Source: Thermoproteota archaeon
Lineage (GTDB): Archaea > Thermoproteota > Korarchaeia > Korarchaeales > Korarchaeaceae
Assembly: GCA_027491555.1 (NCBI GenBank)
Contig: JAOZGN010000040.1
Coordinates: 1 to 31,630 of the forward strand
Direction of reading: 5' to 3'
DNA length: 31,630 bases
Notes under the pieces: generated by a model
What the model was told of the DNA's origin: nothing
The model's input: the letters and a program-made list of their open reading frames with translations, nothing else
Databases searched by the model: none
Program-made: the position numbers and the translations under genes
Shown: positions 24,621 through 31,630 of the stretch, piece by piece
Layout of the letters: each line of letters starts with the position of its first letter
Position numbering within the stretch: the stretch's first letter is position 1

Positions 24621-24645
24621 TTCGACTCACCTCGACTCTGTTCAA

Positions 24646-24672
24646 CTTAAACCTCAGCTAAATAGGCTGAGG
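24646..24672 (-). promoter_or_regulatory. Promoter and hairpin operator candidate of AMP phosphorylase
   Basis: On the minus strand CCTCAGC-CTATTTA-GCTGAGG (7-bp arms, 7-base spacer, 24652-24672) abuts TTTAAG (24646-24651). Either CTATTTAG or GTTTAAG could be the TATA box. The first puts the transcript start near 24637, which leaves the GAGGTGA site (24627-24633) inside the mRNA. The inverted repeat around the TATA region is a plausible regulator site. Confidence 0.4.
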
Positions 24673-24748
24673 CCGGATGCGGTTAAAGCAAGTAAGCGCT
24701 CGCGCGTATTTAAGGGGAGGGATGAACGTCTCAAATTTAGTAGAAATA

Positions 24749-24790
24749 TGGCCTGGGGGTGCAACACCCGCCAAGCCACTCAGTGGGCCA
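24749..24790. other. Compact three-stem fold in non-coding DNA
   Basis: Three nested inverted repeats fit one structure: closing stem TGGC/GCCA (24749-24752 with 24787-24790), a longer arm TGG-GGGTG/CACCC-g-CCA with a CAA loop (24754-24773), and a short arm CCAC/GTGG with a TCA loop (24776-24786). It lies 12 bases beyond the stop of the cysteine-rich gene, so it may be that mRNA's 3' structure. The rest of 24621-24801 holds the AMP phosphorylase promoter and no convincing gene. Confidence 0.35.
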
Positions 24791-24801
24791 CAGACCTAGC
24801 C

Positions 24802-25386
24802 TCATCCTGGGGTGGGTTCAGCAGGTTCCATTGGTACCGGACACGCATCTTCGCCGCACCAGTCCGAAATGCACTCGGGCGGGCACATTAGGCATGAGAG
24901 TTTTCCCTCCTTGGTGAGAGTGGTGTGAACTTTCTCACAGAAGTGCGCTCTGTCGCAATCCTGCCAACATGTCCACTCATAACTCACACACTCCTGCCAG
25001 CACACGCATGCTTCTGAGCCCTCGACCTCGAAGCAGTCACACACCCACTCTTCCTGAACGCACTGATATCCACATCTCTCCTCACAGCACGCTTCGCTGT
25101 CCATCAAGCATACTGGACAACCCTGATCCCAAAATTCGGCCACTATCTCCGGGCACTCTGAGCACTGCGAAGGACACCCATAGATGGACACAAGCCTGTG
25201 GATCAGGTCGTCTATCAGGTTGGACCAGCTCGAGGAGCCTGCTGGAGGCGCTCGCTCAATCATGCCCCCCTGGTCAATCGGAGCGGATGGAACGGCTAGG
25301 GCTACTGTCGTGGTTACAAGGGCTCCCAAGAGGAGCACGGAGAGGGGTCTCTTCAAAAGTTGTCGCACCTTTGCCAAGTTCCTCAT
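24802..25386 (-). CDS. Secreted cysteine-rich protein of unknown function
   Basis: A 194-residue protein I do not recognise. A signal peptide (RNLAKVRQLLKRP basic part, then LSVLLLGALVTTTVALA) precedes a Ser/Pro-containing region. The last 120 or so residues then contain 22 cysteines, in clusters such as CPSQCSECP, CPVC, ACCEERC and ACVCWQEC. A motif of the form C-V-x2-E-W-x-C-x-C or C-V-x2-E-W-x-C-x2-C occurs twice (CVQEEWVCDC and CVSYEWTCWQDC). It is acidic, exported, and probably held together by disulfides or binding metal. The ATG at 25386 is preferred to a GTG at 25413, since TTATAA at 25419-25424 would start the transcript near 25396. Its neighbours give no functional clue. Confidence 0.7.
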   Translation of the reverse strand: MRNLAKVRQLLKRPLSVLLLGALVTTTVALAVPSAPIDQGGMIERAPPAGSSSWSNLIDDLIHRLVSIYGCPSQCSECPEIVAEFWDQGCPVCLMDSEACCEERCGYQCVQEEWVCDCFEVEGSEACVCWQECVSYEWTCWQDCDRAHFCEKVHTTLTKEGKLSCLMCPPECISDWCGEDACPVPMEPAEPTPG

Positions 25387-25418
25387 GCTAGCATTTAAAT
25401 GTTGGCTTAACACAGTTG

Positions 25419-25424
25419 TTATAA
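25419..25424 (-). promoter_or_regulatory. Palindromic TATA-like element for the cysteine-rich gene
   Basis: TTATAA is the same on both strands. On the minus strand it predicts a transcript start near 25396 and a 10-nt leader before the ATG at 25386. Confidence 0.45.
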
Positions 25425-25571
25425 TCCAAACTTCCTCTAGATCTGCCTTTCGTAAAAACGGGTATTTCCGTGAGCCCAGACGTCAAATCGACACCCCTGG
25501 TCTCCCCAACTGTGCCCCCGTGCACGTAGTAGCTCTCGTGAAAGAGCGGTTTCTGAATGATCGAGCCGAGG

Positions 25572-25595
25572 CGGAAGCCGCTTAAGCGGCTTCCG
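25572..25595. repeat. 24-bp perfect palindrome
   Basis: The half-site CGGAAGCCGCTT (25572-25583) is followed directly by its exact reverse complement AAGCGGCTTCCG (25584-25595). The symmetry breaks immediately outside. It lies about 190 bp from the cysteine-rich gene start and 140 bp from the DUF711 start. It may be an operator, a bidirectional terminator stem, or part of an RNA. Confidence 0.9.
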
Positions 25596-25665
25596 AAAAG
25601 CTTAGGGGCACATCTAGCCGACGCGAGTTAATAATTGACTGCGGGCATCGTATGAGGGTGAGGCC

Positions 25666-25680
25666 CCCTGAGAATCAGGG
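25666..25680 (+). other. Hairpin in the probable leader of the DUF711 gene
   Basis: CCCTGA-GAA-TCAGGG is a perfect 6-bp stem with a 3-base loop, extended by GG/CC with a bulge. If transcription starts from AGTTAATAATT (25626-25636), this hairpin sits close to the 5' end of a leader of about 80 nt. That is long for a genome where most leaders look very short. Confidence 0.4.
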
Positions 25681-25733
25681 CCGTTGCCTATCACTCTACG
25701 TGGCATGATTCGACCGTTCCCCCAGCTGAGCGT

Positions 25734-26729
25734 GTGGTCTCTAACGCTCAAAGCGTCTTTTCGGCTGTCAAGGAGCACGCTTGGACTCGCCGAGTCGTTC
25801 TACCGATTGGCGCTTGGACTGCCGGTCTGGGAGAGCTTGAAGAGCTGGTCTACGAGCTAGAGGGGGTTGGAGCCGACTACGTCGCTATCCCCTTGCCGTG
25901 GAGCGCTAGGTCTCTCGCTGAACCCCTTCTCAGGTTGTCTGACCGCGTGTTCGTTGGAATATCCATCCCGAGCCCGGAACCCTCGCTGGCGCCGGCCGCG
26001 CTCGAGGTTCTGACCCAGGTCTTCAACTCTTTGGGACCGCTTGGACTGACGAGGCTGGCCTTTGGGCTGGGAGGATTAGTTGAGACCCCCTACTTTCCCG
26101 CCACTCACTCCACCAGAGAGGGGATTAGTCTGAGTGTCCTCTACGCTGCGGATCTAGATGAGGCGGCCAAGGAAGGCGGCCTCGGTAGAGTGGAAGAGAG
26201 GATGGTCTCCATCGTCACGCGGGCAGCTGAGTTTGGAAGGTCTGTCTCTAGCGACGCCAATGTTAGGTTTCTCGGCATCGACCCGTCGCTGTCCCCCTGG
26301 ATGGAGGAGTCGGTGGCCAGGCTGGTGGAGACCCTGACGGGGGAGGAGTTCGGCGGTCCGGGCACTTACTGGGCGGTCTGGTGGCTGAACTCGAGGCTCT
26401 CCTCCCTGGGAAGCCGGACACCAACGATCGGATTCTCTGAGGTCATGCTGCCGGTGGCAGAGGACGATCGACTGAAGGAACTGGCCTCTCGGGCCAGACT
26501 CAGACTCCGAGAACTCGTCGGCCTTTCGACCGTGTGCGTGGCAGGCGTCGACATGGTTGTGCTTCCACTCTCCGAACCAGCCAGGCTGGCCAGAATTATG
26601 TCCGACATCTTCGCCGCTGCCATGTCCAAGGGTCGGCCAATGGGGGTGAGACTGATTCTCGCCGAGGCGAGGCCCGGCGATTGGGTGGACATAGACAAAT
26701 TCGGATCCGTTCCCGTATTGAGCCCCTGA
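25734..26729 (+). CDS. DUF711 family protein
   Basis: A 331-residue cytoplasmic protein of the DUF711 (UPF0210-related) family, whose function is not known. Recognisable family parts are EGVGADYVAIPLPW, the central TPYFPATHSTREGISLSVLY, VRFLGIDPSLSPW and the strongly conserved GFSEVMLPVAEDDRLKELA with VCVAGVDMVVLP after it. The GTG at 25734 is the start chosen. No good ribosome binding site precedes it and the leader seems long and structured. The gene converges with oppF (23-bp gap). No membrane segment or catalytic signature is evident. Confidence 0.82.
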   Translation: MVSNAQSVFSAVKEHAWTRRVVLPIGAWTAGLGELEELVYELEGVGADYVAIPLPWSARSLAEPLLRLSDRVFVGISIPSPEPSLAPAALEVLTQVFNSLGPLGLTRLAFGLGGLVETPYFPATHSTREGISLSVLYAADLDEAAKEGGLGRVEERMVSIVTRAAEFGRSVSSDANVRFLGIDPSLSPWMEESVARLVETLTGEEFGGPGTYWAVWWLNSRLSSLGSRTPTIGFSEVMLPVAEDDRLKELASRARLRLRELVGLSTVCVAGVDMVVLPLSEPARLARIMSDIFAAAMSKGRPMGVRLILAEARPGDWVDIDKFGSVPVLSP

Positions 26730-26752
26730 CTCGGAACTGGGTTTCACGCGAC

Positions 26753-27745
26753 TCAAGAGTAGAGGTGACAGGCCACCCAGTGTCCTGGCCCAACCTCGAC
26801 CATCTCGGGCTCGCTTTGGCGACACACCTCTCGAGACTCTGGGCACCTGGGGTGGAACCTGCAGCCGGTCGGGATGTCAATGGCTGAAGGTATCTCGCCC
26901 CTGAGTTCCACCCGACTCACCCTCCTCGTCGGGTCGGGAACCGGTACGGCGGCGAGCAGGGCCCTAGTGTAGGGGTGGGCAGGCCTTCTGAAAACCTCCC
27001 TCACCGGACCGAGTTCCACCACTTTGCCGAGATACATGACGGCTATCCTGTCGGAGATGTACTTCGCCACCGCGAGGTCGTGGGTAATGAAGAGGTAGGA
27101 GAGGCCGAACTCGTCCTTGAGGTCCATCATTAGCTCGAGTATGGATGCCCTGAGGGAGACATCGATGGAAGACACCGGCTCGTCGGCCACTATGAACTCC
27201 GGCTTCGTGATGACCGCTCTGGCTATTGCCACCCTCTGCCTCTGCCCTCCTGACAGCTGCGCGGGTAGCCTGTAGTAGAACTCCTCTGCGGGGACAAGCC
27301 CCACCCTCTCGAGCATTCTCATGACCATGTCCCTGCGCTCCTCACCCTCTGAAATGCTGTGAATCTCAAGGGGGTGAGCTATTGCCTCACCAACCCTCAT
27401 CCTCGGGTTAAGAGAAGCGTATGGATCCTGATAGATTATCTGCATCCTTCTCCTCAGCCTTCTGAGGCTTTTTCCTCTCAGGCTGGTTATGTCCTCTCCG
27501 TCGAAGAATATCCTTCCAGACGTCGGGTCGATCAGTCTCAGGATGAGCTTACCCGTAGTGCTCTTTCCGCTTCCCGTCTCGCCAACGAGAGACAGAACCT
27601 CCCCTCGCCTCACGCCGAAAGTAACTCCATCTACGGCCCTCACGTACTTCCTCCTGCGAGTGAGAAGTCTCTCGACAAACCCCCTCTCCACTGGAAAGTA
27701 CTTCTTGAGATCTTCAACCTTAATCAAGAACTCTCCCTCGCTCAA
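26753..27745 (-). CDS. oppF: Oligopeptide/dipeptide ABC transporter ATPase OppF
   Basis: A 330-residue ATPase of the OppF/DppF branch: Walker A GETGSGKST, Q-loop QIIYQDPYASLNP, signature LSGGQRQR, Walker B FIVADEPVSSIDVS and the C-terminal oligopeptide signature GCRFHPRCP with further cysteines (VCRQ, ACHLYS). The frame is open to an ATG at 27796, but the TTG at 27745 forms a TTGA overlap with the oppD stop and has GGAGAGG four bases upstream. It also starts right at the family N-terminus ([17 protein letters not shown]), so it is preferred. It is the last gene of the opp transcript. Confidence 0.94.
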   Translation of the reverse strand: MSEGEFLIKVEDLKKYFPVERGFVERLLTRRRKYVRAVDGVTFGVRRGEVLSLVGETGSGKSTTGKLILRLIDPTSGRIFFDGEDITSLRGKSLRRLRRRMQIIYQDPYASLNPRMRVGEAIAHPLEIHSISEGEERRDMVMRMLERVGLVPAEEFYYRLPAQLSGGQRQRVAIARAVITKPEFIVADEPVSSIDVSLRASILELMMDLKDEFGLSYLFITHDLAVAKYISDRIAVMYLGKVVELGPVREVFRRPAHPYTRALLAAVPVPDPTRRVSRVELRGEIPSAIDIPTGCRFHPRCPESREVCRQSEPEMVEVGPGHWVACHLYS

Positions 27746-28734
27746 CTGTCCTCTCCTCCCTTTGAGGCCGGCCTGATCCGGCTGTAGAGGTGGCATCTCA
27801 CGAGTCTACCGTCGAGTTCCATGGTTTGAGGCTCCTCACGATCGCAGGGCTCGAACCTCTTGGGACACCTGGGGTGGAACCTGCAGCCCGGGGGAGGCGA
27901 CCTGAGGTCTGGTGGGGAGCCAGGTATCGAGACTAGCCTCTGATCCTCCAGCTCCACGTTGGGTATAGCCTTCAGAAGTTCTTCGGTGTATGGGCTAAGC
28001 GGGTCGCGGGCCATGTCCACCGAGGGCGAGTACTCCATCACCCACCCTCCGTACATGACGGCTATCCTGTCGGCCACCTGCATCTCCAGCGCCATGTCAT
28101 GGGTGATCAGTATCACGCTCATCCCCATCCTCCTCTGGAGTTCCCTGAAGAGCTGCAGTATCTGGGCCTGAACAATCACATCTAGGGCGGTGGTCGGCTC
28201 GTCCGCGATGAGGAGGTCAGGTTTCAGGGCTATAGCCGAGGCTATCATAACCCTTTGCCTCATCCCGCCGCTGAACTGGTGTGGGTAGTCGTCATACCTG
28301 TCTCTGGGAATTCCCACGGATTCCAACAGCTCTTCTGCCCTCCTCCTCGCCTCCGACTTAGTGATGTCTTCGTGTGCTAGGATCGTCTCCGCAACTTGAT
28401 CCCCCACCTTCATGAGGGGATCGAGGGAGGTCATTGGGTCTTGAAAAACCATTCCTATTCTCCTCCCACGGATCTTGCGCATTTCCTCCTCACTCAGGCT
28501 GGTCAAATCGATTCCGTCAAAGACCACCCTCCCGCCAACTATTTTTCCCGGGGGAGGAATCAGCCTAGGGATGGCCAGGCCGAGCGTGCTCTTCCCGCTG
28601 CCCGACTCGCCCACAAGCCCCACCAGCTCCCCTCTCTTTACCTCGAGATCTACTCCGTCCACAGCCCTTACGACTCCACTCGAGGTGAAGTAGTAGATCT
28701 TGAGCCCCTCCACCCGCAGAAGCTCTCCTCCCAA
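27742..28734 (-). CDS. oppD: Oligopeptide/dipeptide ABC transporter ATPase OppD
   Basis: A 330-residue ATPase with Walker [11 protein letters not shown]-loop [12 protein letters not shown], signature FSGGMRQR, Walker [14 protein letters not shown] and the C-terminal [15 protein letters not shown] signature of peptide importers. The TTG at 28734 begins three bases after the oppC stop with GGAGGCG about nine bases upstream, in coupled arrangement. OppD and OppF form the heterodimeric motor of the importer. Confidence 0.94.
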   Translation of the reverse strand: MGGELLRVEGLKIYYFTSSGVVRAVDGVDLEVKRGELVGLVGESGSGKSTLGLAIPRLIPPPGKIVGGRVVFDGIDLTSLSEEEMRKIRGRRIGMVFQDPMTSLDPLMKVGDQVAETILAHEDITKSEARRRAEELLESVGIPRDRYDDYPHQFSGGMRQRVMIASAIALKPDLLIADEPTTALDVIVQAQILQLFRELQRRMGMSVILITHDMALEMQVADRIAVMYGGWVMEYSPSVDMARDPLSPYTEELLKAIPNVELEDQRLVSIPGSPPDLRSPPPGCRFHPRCPKRFEPCDREEPQTMELDGRLVRCHLYSRIRPASKGGEDS

Positions 28735-28737
28735 GGG

Positions 28738-29604
28738 TCACGCCTCCCTGGGGTTAAGAACCGCCTCAAGCCCCTCTCCGAGCAGGCTGAATCCGATGCA
28801 GAGTAGTATGATCATGAGTCCGGGGAAGGTGACGAGCCACCAGTACCCCGAGAGGAAGTACCTCTGACCGTTTCTCATGTCGAACCCCCAGTCAGGGGTT
28901 GGAGAAGGGACGCTCAGCCCCAAGAAGCTCAGGCCAGCCTCTGTCAGGACCGCGTCCGCCACGTTCAGAGAGAACACCACTAAGATGGTCGGTAGGACGT
29001 TCGGGAGGAGATATCTTCGGAGTATGGTTCGATCCCTGGCCCCTAGGGCTCTGGCCGCCTCGACGAAGGTCCTCTCCTTTAGGCTCAGGACCTCCCCCCT
29101 AACCATACGAAAGTAGGTCGGCATGTAGACCACCGCGATGGATATTGCCGTGTTGTATACTCCGGGTCCCAACATCGCAGCGACCGCTATAGCGAGGATG
29201 AGTCCCGGGAAGGCGTAGATGCTGTCCATGACGAGCGAAAGTGCCCTATCAAATATCCCACCCCTGTAACCAGACAGGAGACCCAGCGGTACTCCCACGG
29301 AGAGGGAGATGAGAGTTGATAAGAAGACGACGGTCAACATGGTCCTCGAGCCGTGAAGCACCCTGCTGAACACGTCCCTCCCAAGGGAGTCAGTGCCAAG
29401 AGGGTGTTCGCGCGACGGAGGCTGAACCGGACTGTCCACTATCTGTATCGGGTCGTACGGTGAGAGGACGCTCGCCAAGGCAGCCATGCCTACCACCACC
29501 AAGACCACCGCTAGTCCGGCTACCAGCATGAGCCTATCGATCCCCTTCGCGCGTGCTAGTGCCGACAGGCGTCCCCCCAAGAGCCCATCCACCATCCCGG
29601 ACAT
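28738..29604 (-). CDS. oppC: Oligopeptide/dipeptide ABC transporter permease OppC
   Basis: A 288-residue permease with the OppC N-terminal helix, the external HPLGTDSLGRDVFSRVLHGSR signature motif region, and the EAA loop EAARALGARDRTILRRYLLP. It has about six membrane helices. The ATG follows a GGGGGG run six bases upstream and is 12 bases after the oppB stop. Confidence 0.95.
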   Translation of the reverse strand: MSGMVDGLLGGRLSALARAKGIDRLMLVAGLAVVLVVVGMAALASVLSPYDPIQIVDSPVQPPSREHPLGTDSLGRDVFSRVLHGSRTMLTVVFLSTLISLSVGVPLGLLSGYRGGIFDRALSLVMDSIYAFPGLILAIAVAAMLGPGVYNTAISIAVVYMPTYFRMVRGEVLSLKERTFVEAARALGARDRTILRRYLLPNVLPTILVVFSLNVADAVLTEAGLSFLGLSVPSPTPDWGFDMRNGQRYFLSGYWWLVTFPGLMIILLCIGFSLLGEGLEAVLNPREA

Positions 29605-29616
29605 GAGAAGCCCCCC

Positions 29617-30630
29617 TTAGTACCTAATCCTCGGATCGATGTAGGCGTAGATCAGATCCACAGCCAGACTCACGAAGGCGACGAACAGGGCGTAGAACAC
29701 GATCGTGCCCTGCACCGTCGTGAAGTCTCTGTATATGATTCTCTCCATCAGGAAGGTCCCCATCCCGGGCCAAGAGAAGGTTGTCTCCGTGAGAACGGCG
29801 CCTGCAAGCAGGAGAGCGAACTGGAGCCCCATCATCGTCAGTATCGGTATGAACGCATTCTTGAGGGCGTGGCGCAGGAGTACGACCCGCTCGGAAACTC
29901 CCCTGGATCTCGCCGCCCTAATGAAGTCCTGCTCCAGCACCTCGCTCAGGCTTGTCCTCACCAGCCTTGTGTAGACCCCGGACAAAACGACCCCCAGCGT
30001 GATGGAGGGGAGCGCGAGGTACCTCACCGCGCTCACTAGGCTATCCCAATCCAGCGTTAGGATTGAGTCGAGGACGTAAAGGCCCGTCACGTGCCTGGGC
30101 TCCATCATAGGCCCAATCCTCCCGCCCACCGGGAACCACCCCAGCCTCACCCCAAACACGTACTGCAGCATCATGCCAAGCCACGGGATGAACAGAGCGT
30201 AGACGACGATGCTATAGAGCCGCATAGCTAGGTCCCACCCGCTCCCCCTCCTCACGCCCGCGACAGTTCCCGTAGCCAGTCCCAGGAGAACGCTCACAAT
30301 GAATCCCGCCAGCGTGAGTTCTACTGTTGCGGGAAAGTGATCCATGATCTCATCTATTACGGGCCGGCGGCCCCATATCATTGAGTTGCCGAGATCTCCC
30401 CTCAGAACCTGTGAGAGGTAGTCGAGATACTGCCTCCAGAGCGGCTTGTCTAGGCCGAGCTGATGCATCAGCTGTTTGATCTGCTCCTCCGAAGCCTTCA
30501 TGCCGACCATCGCTATTACTGGATTGCCAGGAAGCACCCTCATAACGAGGAAAACCACGGTTAGCAGGATGAAGATCATGGGAATAGTCAAGAGGATCCT
30601 CGTCAAGATGTAAGCCCGCAGCGAGGCCAA
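29617..30630 (-). CDS. oppB: Oligopeptide/dipeptide ABC transporter permease OppB
   Basis: A 337-residue permease beginning with the typical ILTRILLTIPMIFILLTVVF helix and MRVLPGNP, followed by DKPLWRQYLDYLSQVLRGDL, YTRLVRTSLSEVLEQDFIRA and the EAA loop RAARSRGVSERVVLLRHALK. The TTG start at 30630 follows GGTGGT. No ATG or GTG is available upstream in frame. An 80-bp gap separates it from oppA. Confidence 0.94.
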   Translation of the reverse strand: MASLRAYILTRILLTIPMIFILLTVVFLVMRVLPGNPVIAMVGMKASEEQIKQLMHQLGLDKPLWRQYLDYLSQVLRGDLGNSMIWGRRPVIDEIMDHFPATVELTLAGFIVSVLLGLATGTVAGVRRGSGWDLAMRLYSIVVYALFIPWLGMMLQYVFGVRLGWFPVGGRIGPMMEPRHVTGLYVLDSILTLDWDSLVSAVRYLALPSITLGVVLSGVYTRLVRTSLSEVLEQDFIRAARSRGVSERVVLLRHALKNAFIPILTMMGLQFALLLAGAVLTETTFSWPGMGTFLMERIIYRDFTTVQGTIVFYALFVAFVSLAVDLIYAYIDPRIRY

Positions 30631-30663
30631 TGGACCACCACACCCCCGTCAGCCATAGCCCTG

Positions 30664-30692
30664 CCTAAAAAGCAGCCGTGTCCGGAGAAAAA
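30664..30692 (-). terminator. T-rich site between oppA and oppB, with a TATA-like stretch
   Basis: On the minus strand CCCCTTTTTCTCC follows the oppA stop by some 20 bases, and GCTTTTTAGG comes next, about 37 bp before the oppB start. The first may cause partial termination after the binding protein. The second may be an internal promoter for oppBCDF. Confidence 0.35.
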
Positions 30693-30710
30693 GGGGAGGA
30701 TGGGAGGGGG

Positions 30711-31630
30711 TCAACCCCCCACCAGCTTTACGAGCAGGTAGTACCTCAGCAGCATGACGGGATCGAGCACTATGCCCTGAACGTTGTCCTTGGCAGCCAG
30801 GACGAGCTTACCCTGGAAGATGGGTATGATCGGGGCGTCCTCTGCGAGTATTTGCTGGACCTGCTGATAAAGCTGAGCTCTGACGTTCTGGTCCAGCTCG
30901 ACCTGAGCCTGCTCGAGCAAGGCGTCGAGGTCAGGGTTGCTGTAAGGCTCGCCCAGCCAGCGGTTCGACCCCGTGTGCAGGAACGGGTAGAGGAAGTTGT
31001 CAGGGTCTATGTAGTCGGGATACCACCCGTATAGCGTCACGGGTAGCTGGCCCTGCCTGGTGAGGTCGAGGTAGGTGGACCACTCGGCGCTGTGGACATT
31101 CACCTGAATCATTCCGGTCTCCTCCCAGGCCGCCTTGATCAGCGCCGCAACGTCCGCCTCGGTGTCTCCGTAGTGGGTCGTGGTGTACCAGAGGTCCACG
31201 ACCAGCTTGTTCTCCTCAGAGTATCCGGCCTGCTGCAGGAGCTGCCTGGCGAGTTCTATGTTGTGATCACCGTACTTGTCCTTGAAGGCGTCAATGTGGC
31301 TCCACATACCGTTCGGCACGAGGCTGTATAAGGGCTCGGTGGTCCCCATGAACACGGTGTCGCAGATCGCCTGCCTGTTCAGGGCGGCCGCCAGAGCCTG
31401 CCTCACAAGCTTGTTGTCGAAGGGCGGGATGTTCGTGTTTATGACGATGTACCTGATGAAGGAGCCCGGATTCTCGTAGATCTTGATTCCTGGCTTACCC
31501 CTAAGGTCCTGAATGTCGGTGGGATTCAGCGTCCTCCAGGCTATGTCGATTTCCCCTGCCTCTAGGGCCATCCTCAGGGATGTCGCGTCCTTGTAGAACC
31601 TGACTATGATCCTCTTCGTCTTCGGCGGCT
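30711..31630 (-). CDS. oppA: Oligopeptide/dipeptide ABC transporter substrate-binding protein OppA (N-terminus outside window)
   Basis: The frame is open from the right edge to the stop at 30711 and gives the C-terminal 306 residues or so of a family 5 solute-binding protein. Typical parts are IRYIVINTNIPPFDNKLVRQ, ALAAALNRQAICDTVF, LARQLLQQAGY, LYGWYPDYIDPDNFLYPFLH and the C-terminal RAQLYQQVQQILAEDAPIIP. An internal ATG at 31571 is not the true start, because family sequence (RIIVRFYKDATSLRMALEAG) continues upstream of it. It captures peptides or similar ligands outside the cell and is first of the visible opp genes. Confidence 0.93.
   Translation of the reverse strand, partial: PPKTKRIIVRFYKDATSLRMALEAGEIDIAWRTLNPTDIQDLRGKPGIKIYENPGSFIRYIVINTNIPPFDNKLVRQALAAALNRQAICDTVFMGTTEPLYSLVPNGMWSHIDAFKDKYGDHNIELARQLLQQAGYSEENKLVVDLWYTTTHYGDTEADVAALIKAAWEETGMIQVNVHSAEWSTYLDLTRQGQLPVTLYGWYPDYIDPDNFLYPFLHTGSNRWLGEPYSNPDLDALLEQAQVELDQNVRAQLYQQVQQILAEDAPIIPIFQGKLVLAAKDNVQGIVLDPVMLLRYYLLVKLVGG

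Larger units (their letters stand above)
25387..25733. other. 347-bp non-coding region rich in inverted repeats
   Basis: Between the divergent cysteine-rich and DUF711 genes I find no convincing coding frame. It holds the palindromic TATA-like TTATAA (25419-25424), a GCTCT/AGAGC hairpin (25532-25547), a 24-bp perfect palindrome (25572-25595), AGTTAATAATT (25626-25636, TATA-like) and a CCCTGA-GAA-TCAGGG hairpin (25666-25680). It could carry promoters for both genes, regulatory sites, or a small structured RNA. Confidence 0.6.

Noticed and set aside
24722..24799. 25-codon frame with ATG preceded by GGGGAGGG and a TATA-like TATTTAAG
   Set aside because: The TATA-like site is only about 12 bp from the ATG, so a transcript from it would start after the ATG. 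The peptide is Pro/Gly-rich without a recognisable feature, and the DNA fits a hairpin fold better.
25641..25717. tRNA-like sequence with an anticodon-like CCCTGAGAATCAGGG arm and a TTCGA element
   Set aside because: The loop is too small and lacks the conserved U33, and no acceptor stem pairs.
1..31630. CRISPR arrays, transposases, rRNA, tRNA and integration sites
   Set aside because: No regularly spaced repeats, transposase frames, terminal inverted repeats or RNA gene signatures were found on reading both strands.

Overview
The window is about 31.6 kb of GC-rich archaeal chromosome. The archaeal signs are AMP phosphorylase, an NreA-type DNA repair protein with a C-terminal PCNA-binding tail, a free-standing alanyl-tRNA editing protein (AlaX), substrate-binding proteins held by N-terminal membrane anchors instead of lipoprotein cysteines, TATA boxes about 26-34 bp ahead of starts, frequent TTG/GTG starts, and GGAGGTGA-type ribosome binding sites. 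Strong use of AGG arginine codons and Glu/Arg/Val/Tyr-rich proteins suggest a thermophile, probably Thermoproteota or Korarchaeota-like. That placement is inference. I saw no rRNA, tRNA, CRISPR array or insertion sequence.

Layout. 1-800: an OsmC-family gene (runs off the left edge) and a divergent UPF0145/YbjQ gene. 860-5617: a complete branched-chain amino acid/amide (Liv-type) ABC importer split into two divergent transcripts, binding protein-LivH-LivM on the minus strand and LivG-LivF on the plus strand. 5718-15177: a plus-strand block of two tandem secreted, membrane-anchored metallophosphoesterases, a membrane-anchored surface protein with a glutamine-amidotransferase-like fold, then a Fe(III)/sugar-phosphate-class ABC importer (binding protein, fused double permease, ATPase). 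This may be one extracellular phosphoester-processing and uptake system, although no gene proves the substrate. 15218-16882: a polytopic membrane protein of unknown function and a convergent, overlapping PAP2-type membrane phosphatase.

16987-18248: AlaX and a YjbQ-family protein, divergent around one symmetric TATA element. 18285-21555: a class II glutamine amidotransferase, a secreted transglutaminase-like protein and an HtpX-type membrane protease. 21563-24620: NreA and AMP phosphorylase. The AMP phosphorylase reading frame clearly continues upstream of its first standard start codon, to a point where a GTT codon stands six bases after a perfect ribosome binding site. 24621-25733: a secreted protein with 22 cysteines, flanked by two non-coding stretches rich in hairpins, one with a 24-bp perfect palindrome. 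25734-26729: a DUF711 protein. 26753-31630: an oligopeptide/dipeptide ABC importer on the minus strand (OppA-B-C-D-F order, OppA cut by the right edge).

The window is dominated by nutrient import (three ABC systems) and extracytoplasmic enzymes. The best candidates for something new are the phosphoesterase/surface protein/importer block, the cysteine-rich exported protein with its structured flanks, and the AMP phosphorylase start.
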